From Moniliella sp. 'wahieum' (Eukaryota; Basidiomycota; Moniliellomycetes; Moniliellales; Moniliellaceae), in NCBI GenBank assembly GCA_003971905.1, contig RSEE01000113.1:62001-126000 (forward strand): a stretch of DNA of 64,000 bases, given 5' to 3'. Below, one piece after another: positions 1 to 11,648 of the stretch. Under the pieces are notes generated by a model, which made no database searches, was not told where the DNA came from, and saw nothing but the letters and a program-made list of their open reading frames with translations. The position numbers and the translations under genes were made by a program. Positions within the stretch are counted from its first letter, which is position 1; each line of letters starts with the position of its first letter.

Positions 1-1544
1 CAATAGTGATCTCAGCCTTGAAATTTACCCTGAACAAGGGTGTGTGAGCGCGGGGTTGAGCGTCTCAGAGTTTGACGTTTAACCGATTAATCCTTCGACG
101 TGTTGGGCGTACCAGGTACTTGGGCCTGTGTGGGCCCATGTCACACCATGTCTCGTTTTGGCGAAGGCAGCACTACTGCAGTGATCATTACAAAATTCCA
201 ACTATCCGAGCAAGTAAAGTACCCTTTTCCACGTCATTTCTTTGTCCCTTCCCCTTCCATCTCACACGACGCATCTGTGCCAAACTAGACCGCAGCCGTA
301 AGCAACTTGATCTTCAATTCTCGTATATATACAAAGTGCCGCGCCCCGATTAATAAGTCACAAAAATTCAAGAAGGTAGCTGGTGCTATCGTGTGCTCTC
401 ACTCTAGAATATCCCCACACGACGGACATGAAGTAGTAGCTCTCCCGCAATCCTATTAGTTCGAACGGCAAACTTGGACGGTTCGTTGGTATGGATGAAC
501 TTGGTGGGCTTTGGACAGTACGTTTCTACAGTACCTGTTTATCCGGATCTGACCGACGAGACCGATCGATGAAAGGGGCATATGCGTAGCACCAATTCAA
601 AAAGGGTCTCCACGTGCAGCTCTTCATATGTGCGCAAAAGTCAATACTCAGTACTCAATCCAGAAGCGTGTTGTGGTACCTGTCGGAGGCTTCCACTTCA
701 AAGCGCACTTGTCCGTCCTTCCGTTCCGTTTACAGCGACGGTGCGACGACAAATTAAGCAGTACTTGCCAGCGTCAGGGGATGTGAACGTTGAATAATCT
801 CTAATGTATGTGCAAAGCTCTCAGTCAAAATGCGCTATGGGCTCTCAGATCTCACTAGTGGGCCTGTCAGCAGACCTGGAGCCCTGATGATGACGATCCT
901 TAAGCTGATAGCAGCGGTAGTGGTAGGAGTGACCTATCCAACCAATGGAGCCTATGCTGAGACATCAACACTTTATCTCCGTGTAGCTCATCATGATGTG
1001 CGTTATGATGTGGACTCACACTAAGAGGGGTCCGTCTGTTGAGTCACAGGGTAGCTCGTGCTTCCGACCAAAAGGTCCCCTCAGCGCGCCTCAGCCCTCT
1101 CCTCAGGCCTAGGAGCTCCGATGTTAGTTCTCGCTTCTATATTTTGCCTTCTTTTGCTCTCTCCGCAGCAACAGAGGCCCTCTGTTGGCAAAACTGGTTT
1201 GTGTGGGGACTGAATGATGCATGATGTCTTGGTTTGTGGGGCAGTGAAAAAGATGGACATCACAGTGATTAAGCGCCTCTGTATTACGGCCCGACGGTCT
1301 GGGTGCTGGGCTACCGTCGCCACCTTTTTGGCCACCGTTCCATCATCGCCACCATAGCTACCGTTGCACCGTTCCATGTTTGGAGAGAATTTATCGCCAA
1401 TACGATGGCCTGCGGGTGCAATGAAGGTGCGATGTGACAGGCGGATGTAAAAAAGGAGGTGTCTTTTTCGGAAGAGAAAACTGTCAATGAGGATATGGTT
1501 ACAGAATAGAGATGGATGTGCAACATGGAAGTGCATCAGTGCAG

Positions 1545-1761
1545 AATGATCCTGGTGACCCAGAGATGTCCCAAGTGCAGTTGTGCAGTGGTAGAGAGAA
1601 GACTGGAGCTGGGTTGAACACAGACTGAGAATCAAAAGAAGGAGAAGAAGGAAGAGTGACACAAAAGGCCAGAGGATAGGGATACTGGGGGGGTGCCCGG
1701 ATGAGGTAGATGGTTAGGATGACCTGGGAGGTTTTGTTGACCCATAGAACCCTGGTAAACA
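1545..1761. repeat. Dispersed repeat, copy A (about 220 bp)
   Basis: This segment aligns in the same orientation with 60588-60809. Shared blocks include GATCCTGGT, AAGTGCAGTT, GAGCTGGGTTGAAC, CAGACTGAG, GGATAGGGATACTGG, GGTGCCCGGATGAG and ACCCTGGT. By eye the copies are roughly three-quarters identical, with small gaps. Both copies are open on the minus strand and begin with the same short peptide (TRVLW), but neither encodes a domain I recognise. It could be the end of a degraded non-LTR element or another interspersed repeat; the family is unknown. Confidence 0.75.
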
Positions 1762-1956
1762 GTGCATCAATGGCATGCATCATGTCGTCCAATTACATTA
1801 GAACCTGCCACCCTCTTCATCGTCGGCACACGTGTTGCTCCCGGAAAATCATTGCGGGGAAACGGAGGTCCATGGTCCATCAATAATATCTACCAACATT
1901 TCAACGTACGCGAAAGGACCCTCAAGGCCTCAACGCCTGGTCTTGACCTGCTCAAC

Positions 1957-2040
1957 GCGTTCGACGTTCGACGTTCGACGTTGAAGCGTTGAGAAGTTCA
2001 ACGTCTCGAGAAGTGAGGTCAACGTATCAACGTTCAACGA
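1957..2040. repeat. Heptamer array of the ACGT class
   Basis: The stretch contains three tandem copies of TTCGACG followed by imperfect TCAACGT units. It belongs to the window-wide class of heptamers made of a trinucleotide (usually TCA) plus a self-complementary tetramer. Here the tetramer is ACGT and the trinucleotide varies between TCA and TCG. Confidence 0.7.
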
Positions 2041-2483
2041 ACGGACATCGGTCACCGGTCGCCCCCGTCAGCGCTGGACGTTGAACTTCGAACAACGTGG
2101 AGCTCAAAGCTCGAGCTGCCTCAGAAGCGCTGAGGCTACTTAGCGCACAGCGAGCGTTCACATCAAGCTTCAAGCGCAAAAAGCTGTCACGTGTCAACGT
2201 AAACGTCAAAAGCACCAAAAAAAGCTTCACAGCAGAGCTGCGGATGTGGACACCACCTGGGACAAAACATTAGACGCACATGTGGGGTTCGTCGTTATAA
2301 CGCGTCGATACAGCACCCGTCCGGCGCACAACGCCCGCAGCGTTTCCGTACCAACTCCTCAACGCCGTTACGCGTAACGCGTTATCAGCGATTATAGATC
2401 GACAATTAATTGCCACCAGGATTACGAACGCGGTCGAAATTATGTTTCGCGCGCACGTTATTTTTTTCTATACAACCCCCGCG

Positions 2484-3165
2484 GCCTCAGGCCTCACATG
2501 CCTGACCTCAGGCCTCACATAGGCCACATCGATTCGTTATTTGAACACCGAAAAATATGAGGCCCATGTGGGGGCACGGACAACCCTTTGAGGAATGGAG
2601 GCTTGAGGCTTGAAGCCACAAGCGTTGGCCGCTGACAAATGGCGAAGGGAAGACCGGAGGAGTCTTGGGCGATAAGACGAAACGGTAAAGGAAGAGATCA
2701 GAGCCAAAAACGGGAACGTCCGTCCCGTATATATGTTGAGCAACCTTCTGCCAGTCGCAAAACTCTACGTAGGGGCAGCTCTAGAGCCATGGCACTAAGC
2801 CACTGTCAGAAGGAGCTTCGGCCCGACAGCAATTTTTACAAGCGCTGCAGGCGCTGAAGCCCTGTGCATGTGACATGTGAAGCCCTGAGATCCTGAGACT
2901 TGAGGTACCTCAGCGCCTCAGCCTGAGGACTCCGACAGGCGCTCAGGCCTCCTCAGGCCTCAGGCTGAGGCCAGAGGCTCATTCCAGTGAGACTCGGTTA
3001 TTAAAGCTTAACCCTATAATAGCTTTGATCGTATGTAGCTCTCCGCTCAAAGATAGTGTTGAAATTGAGGGGGAGATGTGGTGGAGCGTCGTCAAAACGC
3101 GTTACCATGAGGCCTGAGGCTCAGGCGCTCAGGCCTAAATACCTGAGTACCTGAGTACTCCGTGC
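2484..3165. repeat. Scattered TCAGGCC and TCAGTAC heptamers
   Basis: TCAGGCC units recur in both orientations at about 2487-2516, 2943-2965 and 3110-3136. They are followed by tandem TGAGTAC units at about 3140-3161. Between them lie single units with GATC and GCGC tetramers. The motifs share the TCA/TGA punctuation and follow the same rule as the other arrays in this window. Confidence 0.65.
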
Positions 3166-3991
3166 ACTGTGGAGTACTGAATTCCGGAACGCCACTTGCA
3201 GATGCCACTGTGTGAGCACAGTGACTCTACCCACTAGGGACTAAGCTCTAATGCGGGAGAGCATAAGAAGAGCGTAAGAACTGAGATCCTGAGATGTCAA
3301 ATCTGAGAGATCTGTGATCTGAGAGGCCTCAGGTTTCAGGGATGGTCAAAAGGCGATACCGGTAGTATATAGAGTGGCGTTTTGTCAGTAGCCTCTGTGG
3401 GGGTATGTTTCTTTGCGATTTGCATGATCTGTTTGGGGGGGGCTGAACATACGTAATGCCGATAAACGTTGGATTTACGTTGAGTACGTTGAACGTTAAA
3501 TATTAAATGTGCACGTTAAAAGTCGAAGCAGCTGAGCGCTGATGCACGCTGATGGATGATGGATATTGGAGAACAGAGTCGGTAGATCTTGAACTGTCCT
3601 GTCAAAGTCAGTGCTCTATTCTACTCAGTCCCCTTCGGGGTTGCGGCGTCTCTCGAGAGCAAGGCAGAAGGGTCTGAGTAGCTAGGCGATTTCATGTACA
3701 CGGTAGCACGGACCCTGTTGTGCCTATTTTGCCACGTCGGGTTTCTACTTCTGTTTTTGTATAGCATAGCCTCGTCTCTCTCGCCCCCAGCATTCCTGTT
3801 GGGAGTTGGAATGAACGCATCATCGTTCAGCTCCATGTGTATATAGTGTGCACAGTCCCCACCAATACCCCGTCGGACCGCCTCCATCCGCTCCCCCTTT
3901 CTCGGCCCACCTGGCCCCGAGGCTACCTCCTTACTCTCGATCTCGATCTCTCTTTCTACTCTACCTCTTGTCACACTCATTGTATCACAGC

Positions 3992-5430
3992 ATGGATTCC
4001 CTAGGCCACTCTACCCCTTCAGCTCTTTCCATTGCCCTCCCCTCGGCCAGCCTGGCCAGAACTGAGCTCGTTCCTGTCTCCCTCTCATCTTCTTCTGATG
4101 GACATGTGATGCCACCCTACGTTTTGCTTCCCTCGCAAGAAACTACGGTCGACGGTTACCCGTCAATGACCACAATGGTACGTCAATCGATCTCTCCTTC
4201 ATCCTTCGCTCAACTTACTGATCCTTTTTCTGCCTCTGTTGTGTCTATCACAGGAGAAGTTCATGGATCAGGGGGCATACACCGCGCAGGGTGGCCCACG
4301 TGTGGCTCCATCTTGGGTCAACGGAACCACTACCACATCCGCCCCCGCCATGGCTGTGTTGGAAGGATCAGCAGCTTCCCTTCCAACCACTTCACTTCCT
4401 CCCATCTCCCCGCCCGTGAGCATAAACCACAATACGTTCCAGCCGCTTCAGCTCCGGCCACGCCCGTCCTATGCAGCGGACATGATCATTAGTAATGGTG
4501 ACCAGCCTGCCTTTCCAAATGCACCGATGAGGGAAGTGATGTCTTCACCACTAGGCGGATGGACCATGCCATTTTCCCGCTCTTCCTCGGTTCCGGGATC
4601 TCGACGTGAACGAGTCTGTATCCTGGGTCTCTACTCCATCGACCGAGCGTGGGACAACAGGATCCAAAAGCATTCCCATCGGACGAGAAGAAGAACCATT
4701 TTGTCGATCAGAACCGGGTAGAATGACGACCTTCCCCTCGCTTCCCCTAAGCAACCAGATTCATTATCCACTCACCTTTGCGCGGGGTGCGAAAGCGAAG
4801 CGAACAAGGCCGAGGACGAAACGCAAGTACAAGTACACGCGCAGTCGGACCGGGTGCTTGGTGTGCCGGAAACGGAAGGTTAAGTGCCCGCAAGATGGAA
4901 GCCCTTGCTCCCTGTGTGTTCGAGGGGGCCGGGCCTGTGTATATATGGGGGAACGCCACCCCTCCTATGGCGATCCCGGCACGGCCTTGATCTCGTCCTG
5001 TTCCCTCCCCCTGTCTGAGCCTGTGCCTCCCTTGGACCCCACGGTAACGGAACTCTCGAGTGCACGTTCGGTAAACGGCACTGTGCCGGACAGGTCGACA
5101 ATGACAGCGGATTCGATGGCCATGAGTCATTCTCTATCCCCCAAAGGGGGAGAGAAGGAATGGAGCACGTGGTCAACATCGAATACCAATCTGGAGAGAA
5201 CAGTGGGTGCATGGCCCACTGCTACCAATCGTGGGGCAGAGCAGGCATGTGCCTCGCTTTTAACGGATCCCTCCATCGATCCACTAACGATTCCTGATTT
5301 GGGTGAGGTATGGGCGACTAATAAGAGTGCTGGCCGCTTTACTGCAGCGGAAAACTTCCGCGTATCGCGTGTACCCTCGACCGAAATTTGGCTGTGGCAG
5401 GAAGCCGACAGCTCCTTTCTTGGAAAGTGA
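3992..5430 (+). CDS. Zn(II)2Cys6 binuclear-cluster transcription regulator
   Basis: This is a fungal zinc-cluster DNA-binding protein, presumably nuclear. My model has three exons: 3992-4177, 4254-4415 and 4555-5430. Intron 1 (GTACGT...CAG) keeps the frame and is well supported. The second intron (GTGAGC...CTAG) is inferred because it joins two open frames. The protein would be about 407 residues. The cluster lies at about residues 217-244 with the canonical spacing C-x2-C-x6-C-x6-C-x2-C-x6-C (CLVC ... CSLC ... C). It is preceded by a strongly basic stretch (KRTRPRTKRKYK) that suits DNA binding and nuclear import. The Ser/Pro/Thr-rich N-terminus could be an activation region. I see no fungal-specific TF middle domain after the cluster, so the protein is either short or continues in exons I did not find. 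The target genes are unknown. The SVOP-like transporter lies downstream, but 3.7 kb away. Confidence 0.75.
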
Positions 5431-8400
5431 GGAGTTGTGGGGTCCCCACCTCTTCGCAAAACTGTACTATACACCTCGCTTCTTTCGTCTCCTTTCTCAT
5501 CTACTATCCTCTTTCCTGGAAAGTTGCGCTCGTTTCGTGACCCTAAAGATGCTCTCATGAAGAGAAAATGTGAAACGCCGGAGGATTGCACTCGGCTTCC
5601 CTCTTTCAAAGGTCTTATCGACTCTCTTTCCCATCTTGTCCTTTGTTGTGTTGTCGGTGCCCTGCTCTCCGTTTAACGTGCGGTTTAATATAGTCTACCG
5701 CTGCCTGTTGCGCTGTTTTTCCCCTCTCTTACCGTACCCCTTTTTTCTGCCGTGATTTATCGGCGCTATTCTTTTTGTATGATTTCTTGCTTTCTCTCTC
5801 TCAGTGTGTTGTCCTTGTCCCTGTCTCTCATGGTACTGCCTCTGTCGTCTAGGGCCCGTACGTGTCCGTTGGCGTGCATACACGGGCCCAGCCGTGCCAT
5901 GCCACGATTATCAACGAGATCGATGATGTTTTGGTGTATAGCCTTTGCGCTCAATCTTTTGTATGTTCCTCTCTCGATATCGATCTCTTTTCTGGTTTCA
6001 CGTTCATAGTGCATACCATATGTTGTGTTATCCTTTTAGAGGAACAAGGAAGGATGACAATGACAATGCCGAAGGTTGGGTGCTTTGGTGGGGCACATTC
6101 CTCAAGTGAAGGCCGGAAAGTAGGTAACAACGACAGCATGAGTAGCCACTGTGCCCTGGTGTAGTCCATCTGCGATGGGTGCCTCGTTCGGGGAGTTTTG
6201 ATCGCTTGACTCATTCTGGGCTACTCCTTTGCTGGCGCAACCTCGCTCAGTCATATAAAACCCATCTCATGCAAGCAGCGACGAATAATCTCGGAACCAA
6301 AAGTGATGGAACTATAGGTGTCTAGTGTTGGGGTAAGGTCGTCATTATCCCCCGGACCAAATCCTGGGAAGTTGCGGGATGCCCTCCCTCCCATCACCAA
6401 ATGAAACGGCTTGGTTGTGCTCATCAGAAAAGAGACCCAACTGTCCAGCCATCTTGTCCCTCTTTCGACCCCAGTTCATCAGTCCTACCTGCTTAGTAGG
6501 CATCACTGTCACGGGCTGCGGCGGACACGAGATGGTCCGACCCAAGCTAAGGCCCGCCTGCTCCACACATGCTCAGTAGAGCGTGCTCCGCAGGCCAACC
6601 GAGTGTGATGATGGTTGGCTAAATTAAGTATCGTGGCCGAAGAGCCATGCTCCGTGCGACAATAGTCGCCTCCCGCCCAAGTCCAAGTCGGCTGACCTAA
6701 ATAAGGCCGTCGAGCTTCCAGCGCGCCGTGTGTCGCCCCGTCCCCGTTTCCTTTTCCTTTCTCGGTCGTGCCTGGGGCGACCACCCCCGCTTTTGACTTG
6801 TCTTCCTTTCTACACCCCCCTCTTGTATCCGTTTCCCTTTTGATCTTGCCTGCTGTACCCCTGGTTGATGGGGACCTTTTCCCCCACCTTCCATTCTCGT
6901 CATCTCTCGTCCTTCCCACCTATCCTGTCCGACTCCTGCCCGTTTTCCAGCCAATTGGTCCAGTACAGGCAGCTTCCTCTTGTTAGCGTCCGACTTCTCC
7001 TCCGACCTCGTCCTCCAGCAATTCGTCAGTCCAGTCGCGCGATCCCTCCTTTGGTCGCGTCGATTTCCAGTATCCATCCATCTCAGTTGAGGCAGTGTTT
7101 GACCGCCGCCGCCTCCTCCCGTCCCTAAGTCCCGGAGGCTTCAGACACGTTACTACGGCCCAAGCCGGTGCAGACGCAGCCTTGCCACACGAGCAGCCGC
7201 CCCACCAAAGGCCTCTTCTCGTCCCTAGCTCCGCTCGGATTTCCAACTAGCCCAAGCCCAAAACTGCCGTGAGTCGACTTACCGTCGCCTAAGGGATCGT
7301 ACCCCAAGACCTCAGGGCGGGCCCCCTGGCGGCGCCCGCCCGTGACAATCACTCTTCTTATCCGCCTGGACGCTCCCTCTGCTTCCCAGGTACCCTCACG
7401 GCTAAATATAAGGCCTCCTCTGCCTCTCTCCTCAGAACGACAGCCTTCATTCCCCCCCCATTTCAGCGCACAAGTCCATAGTAGAGAGTCGAGATGTGTC
7501 GATGAGACTTGATTTTTTTGACAACAGTAAAGCTTTTGAAGCAATGGAAATGATGAGTAAGGAAGACGAGATAGTGAGGATCTCGATGCATGTGGCGAGA
7601 GATACGCCAATGATTAATGAGCCTCATTACTAGTTGGATAGGGTGCCATAATGGTATGTGAGCGTTTGGCCGAGATAATGATGCGCTTGTCTAAATAGTC
7701 ACAACGTTTGACGCTATGTTGAACAGCTTTTGGTGAGCGCTAACGTGTTCAACAATTGATTAGATTGGCTTGGGAGATTCGACAGGTGAAACGTCTCGTT
7801 TACTATCTTAGATCTTATCTCTGAAAAAGCCATGCAAAATCCGGAGCATAGTGTCGGACGCGTGACGGAGACTCAGGACCGAATGTACTGACTGATAAAT
7901 GGACACAGCTGCTGTACCAAGCTGTCGGTGTTGCTCCTTCTCTCGAGTCCAACACTTAAGCGCCCAGAGGGGGTAGGGGTGCAGGGTGGCAACGGAACGC
8001 TTTTGACACTGCGAGAAAGGATTGATTATCGATTACCAAAAAGTCTGCCATGTCATGCATGTCACTTGTCACCAACAGCACTCGTGACATCATGCATCAC
8101 TAGTCGCTAGCCACGCGCGCCACGAGCCCTGGAGTCCGGATATGGTCCTCGAGGATAATCGATAATGCAATCGCACTGGTGGTGGTGGTTGTGGGTGGTG
8201 GTGTGGTGGTGTGGTGGTGGGGTGGTGGTGGTGGTGGTGGTGTGTGGTGGTGGTGGTGGTGGTGGTGGTGGTGGTGGTGGTGGTGGTGGTGGTAGTGGTC
8301 TGGGCCAACTAGCAACGCCTACAGAGGAGCATCAAGTGCATCAAGCTCCAAGCTTCAAGCAGTTGGGCGTCCCCAGGGGCTAAACCTGCGGAACAAAAGG

Positions 8401-9150
8401 AAAACAGGAGAGAGAAAACAACGCAACTTCTAGGCTTGAGGAGGAACTGGAGGGTAGTTAGCCCAAGCGCGAGCCTCCCGGTGGCTCAACCCCAACCCTC
8501 GGGAGAAGGCTGCCGTTTTGGGCCGGAGACCGGGCCGCCGGAGAAGAAAAAAAAGGACACCGGACTAACCCAGCCCCCTGCGAGCAAGTTCACTTGGCTC
8601 GCCCAGCTCACGCGTGCCATAGTGGGGCGGGGCGGGGCAGCGCAGTCCTAGTCAGCGCGGGGCTTTGGACCAGCCGAAATACAGACGCACGGGGGCAGCC
8701 TTGTCTCGCCTGCCTGTGTGCCACCGCAGCACAGGCGGGGCGGAGGCAGCGAGGCGCTGTGTGGGAACAGCGCTTTCACGCGTGACCGACGTGATGTGCA
8801 CCCTTGTACTGCCCCCCTGCCTGCGGCTGCGCGGCAGGGGAAGCATGCGGAAAGAAATCAGCCTGCGAGTCCTGAGATCCTGAGACCCCAGGCAGCCAGG
8901 AACAGGCGCACCGGGCGCACCCCCCAGCCACAGGGCCAGTGTCATCCCTTCATTCGTTGCACCCGCACCCGACGGCACCAGACTGCACCCAGCCCTCTCT
9001 TGGCTTGCCCCCACCTTGGTGCGACGCTCGGCTTGGCTTGCCCTGCCTCGCCAGCGCCAACTGCCCCCCCCCCTGGGCCTCCTCCCATCCGCCTGTCGCG
9101 CCCCCTGTGCCCACCCCCACCACCTCTTGCGTTTCGCCCGTTCTTTCGCC
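5431..9150. other. Spacer without a supported gene
   Basis: This long interval has only short overlapping open frames with no recognisable motifs. It is CT-rich on the plus strand at about 6.7-7.1 kb and contains a TGG microsatellite (8176-8300). The last few hundred bases before 9151 are C-rich and are probably promoter and leader of the transporter gene. Confidence 0.55.
8176..8300. repeat. (TGG)n microsatellite
   Basis: About 120 bp of nearly pure TGG/GGT trinucleotides lie on the plus strand, with a few interruptions (TTG, TGTG) in the first half. The long runs of paired guanines could form G-quadruplex structures. Open frames through it are artefacts of the repeat. Confidence 0.95.
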
Positions 9151-11186
9151 ATGCACGCTCTCAGCCCCGAGCAGCCCGTCGCAGACCCCGACCCGCTTGC
9201 CGAGCTGCCTGAGGGCCACCGGCCCGCCATGGGCGTCGACCAGCGCATTGCCCACGATACCCACATTAGCGCTGTCTTTGAGCGCCAGGTGGCTCTGGTT
9301 AATGCTGAGATCGAGCGCATCGGCTGGGGAAAGTTCAACTGGTGGCTTCTTGCGCAAGCTTCCTATGGCTGGGCTGCCGACAATGTCGTCTTTGAATGTG
9401 CTGCCCTTACGTTGACTCAGGTGCAGATGGAGTGGAACCTCCAACATCCTGAATTCGCCACTGTCGCTCTCTACGTTGGCAATCTGGTATGCGGAACGCG
9501 TGTGTAGATCGGTCCTCGTCGGAAACTAACCATGTCTTCTTTTTTCGTTTCCAGATCGGCACCTTCTTCTGGAGCTTCAGCTCAGTGCGTCCCCATCCCC
9601 TCCCTTCCCTAAGGCACACCATCGCTTTTGTGTCCAGGTGCAAATACCTTCTAACCATATTCTCATTTCGAACCGAAGGATGTCATTGGCCGCCGCTTGA
9701 GCTGGAACACAACTTTGCTCATCACCTCGATCTTTGGCATGGCCACAGCTGGTGCTCCCAACTTTGTCGGCTATTCTTCTTTGCTCGCCTGCGTGGGCCT
9801 TGGCGTTGGTGGTGCGTAGAAGCTTCTCACCGCGAAGCACCAGTCTCCCACTGACCCACCCCTACACCCATTTTCCTTTGCCAGGTAACCTCCCTGTGGA
9901 CGGGACCCTGTTGCTGGAATTCTTGCCGGGCAAGCACCAGTGGATCATTAACTTTCTTTCGATTTTTTGGGTGTTGGGACAAACATTTGCGACACTGATT
10001 GGCTGGGCGTTGGTACCTCAGTTCTCGTGTGCCCAAGCCGAGGGCTGCACCCGCGCACAAAACATGGGGTGGAGGTACATGTGGATTGTGTGCGGGTGTG
10101 TCTACTGTTCTGGGTGGTGCGCTTTTTCCTCTACCCAATCCCCGAGTCACCTAAATTCCTGTTATCGCAAGGGGACGAGGTGGGGGCGCTGAATGTGCTA
10201 CGATTTATCGCTGCAGAGAACAAGACGACGTGTGAGCTGACTCTGAGCGATCTCCGGGCCGCGGGGGAGGTGGCGCTGGCTACGCCCACAAGCGAGGACG
10301 AGAAGGACGAAAAGAAGATTTCGGACGAAGGGGTGGTGACGGCCGTGACAGGAGTTCAGTGTACTTCTGCAGAGGAAGACGCAGCGATGGTTCAGCTGAC
10401 TGGGGCCCCGTTGCGCAAAGCAGTCGTTGGCAACTGGCGCGACACACTCCGTCTCTTCTCGCCCCAGCGCCTTCGCCGTTCTGTCGAGGTCGCAGGCGGA
10501 GTTTTCGCGGCAGAACACTTTACTGCACTTTTTGCCACGCCTCGCATGGCGTGGAACACGATTGACATCATGCTTATCTGGACCTTGGTATGTGCTGTGT
10601 TCATCACTCTGTGGGGGAGGAGGTACAGGACTGACCCTGCTTCCGAGTTTAGATCGCGTTCAGCTACTGTCTTTACAATGCCTTGATTGGTCTGTACCTC
10701 AAGGCAGCCGGAGCGAACCAGGGTTCCTACACCATCTCGGGGCAGTACGCCCAGATGGTCGAGATTGCCGTCTGTGGCATCCCAGGCTCGTTCTTTTCCG
10801 CGGCGATGGCGGAAATCCCATACGTGGGACGGAAGGGCACCATGGCGTTCTGGACGATGCTGTCTGGAGTACTGCTGTTTGGATTTACGACGGCGCGCAC
10901 GCCGAGTGCGACACTGGGATGGTCAACGTCGCAGTCGTTGGCGCAGAATGCCATGTACGCTGTGCTGTATGCCATGTCGTACGAGCTCTTCCCCACCCCG
11001 CACCGCGGTACAGGGGAGGCGCTGGCGATGGGTGCACAGCGGCTCGGGGATGTGTTTGCGCCGCTGGTGGCAGTGTACACGACGGACTACACAACCCCGG
11101 TGATGGTGTCGGGTGCACTGTTCTTGGTGGCGTCGGTGCTGATGCTGCTGCTTCCGTACGAGACGCGTGGCCGAACGGCCCTGTAA
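9151..11186 (+). CDS. MFS transporter, SVOP/sugar-porter-like
   Basis: This is a predicted 12-helix major facilitator transporter of the plasma or organelle membrane; the substrate is unknown. Likely exons are 9151-9486, 9554-9583, 9679-9811, 9885-10587 and 10653-11186, all with GT-AG introns of 65-95 bp. The first helix region reads WLLAQASYGWAADN, typical of fungal SVOP-like members. The cytoplasmic loop after helix 2 carries the family signature D-x2-GRR (DVIGRR), assembled across an intron. A long charged central loop (rich in E, D and K) follows PESPKF. The fourth exon changes frame once near 10,096, just after WIVCG: the next segment (FWVVRFFLYP...PESPKFLL) is one frame back, so one base appears to be missing in or next to a GGG run. 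The rest is intact to the stop at 11186. The break is more likely a sequencing indel than decay. Confidence 0.85.
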
Positions 11187-11648
11187 ATGGTTTCCGCGTT
11201 GACGACTCTTAACGATGAAATTTGCTCTCATGCGACGGGGGGGAGGAGGGATGGGGGGCAGCGGTGCACATGCAGTTGGTATACTCAATTGACTAGCAGC
11301 ATTGCTAGATTATAGGAGTACTGGATTACTACAGGTACTACGGCGCTTGTCTTCCATCTTCCTGGGACTGTTAACTTGCGACCATAATACTCCCCTGCCC
11401 ATTGCCCACTCTTGTCTACACTCCGGCAAGGTACACACAGGGTTTGCTGGTTGGGAAGAGGTCACGTGACCCTGCTCAGGCCTTCCACAGGCATTGTCGT
11501 TGATTGACCGGTGCGGCCATCACCCATCGATGATCCAACGTTGTGACGCTCCTCGGCTCACCGCCATCGCCACTGCCATCGCCACCGCTACCACCGCCAC
11601 CACCGCCACCACCGCCACCGCCATCGCGGCCGCTGCCACCGCCTCTCC
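11187..11648. other. Promoter-sized spacer
   Basis: This 460 bp interval lies between the transporter stop and the first ATG assigned to MED13. It has no open frame of interest. Its end (about 11573-11640) is an imperfect GCCACC trinucleotide-type repeat that runs into the presumed start. Confidence 0.5.

Larger units (their letters stand above)
1..3991. other. Gene-free, repeat-rich spacer
   Basis: I see no convincing coding region here. The open frames are short, overlap on both strands and show no family motifs. The stretch holds many short direct and inverted repeats built from TCAGGCC, TCAACGT, TCAGTAC and related heptamers (listed separately) and one copy of a dispersed repeat of about 220 bp that recurs near 60.6 kb. 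The last few hundred bases are CT-rich on the plus strand and probably form the promoter and leader of the regulator gene that starts at 3992. Confidence 0.6.

Noticed and set aside
3621-3980. 119-codon minus-strand open frame before the zinc-cluster gene
   Set aside because: It lies in the CT-rich leader of the plus-strand gene, is antisense to it and shows no motif.
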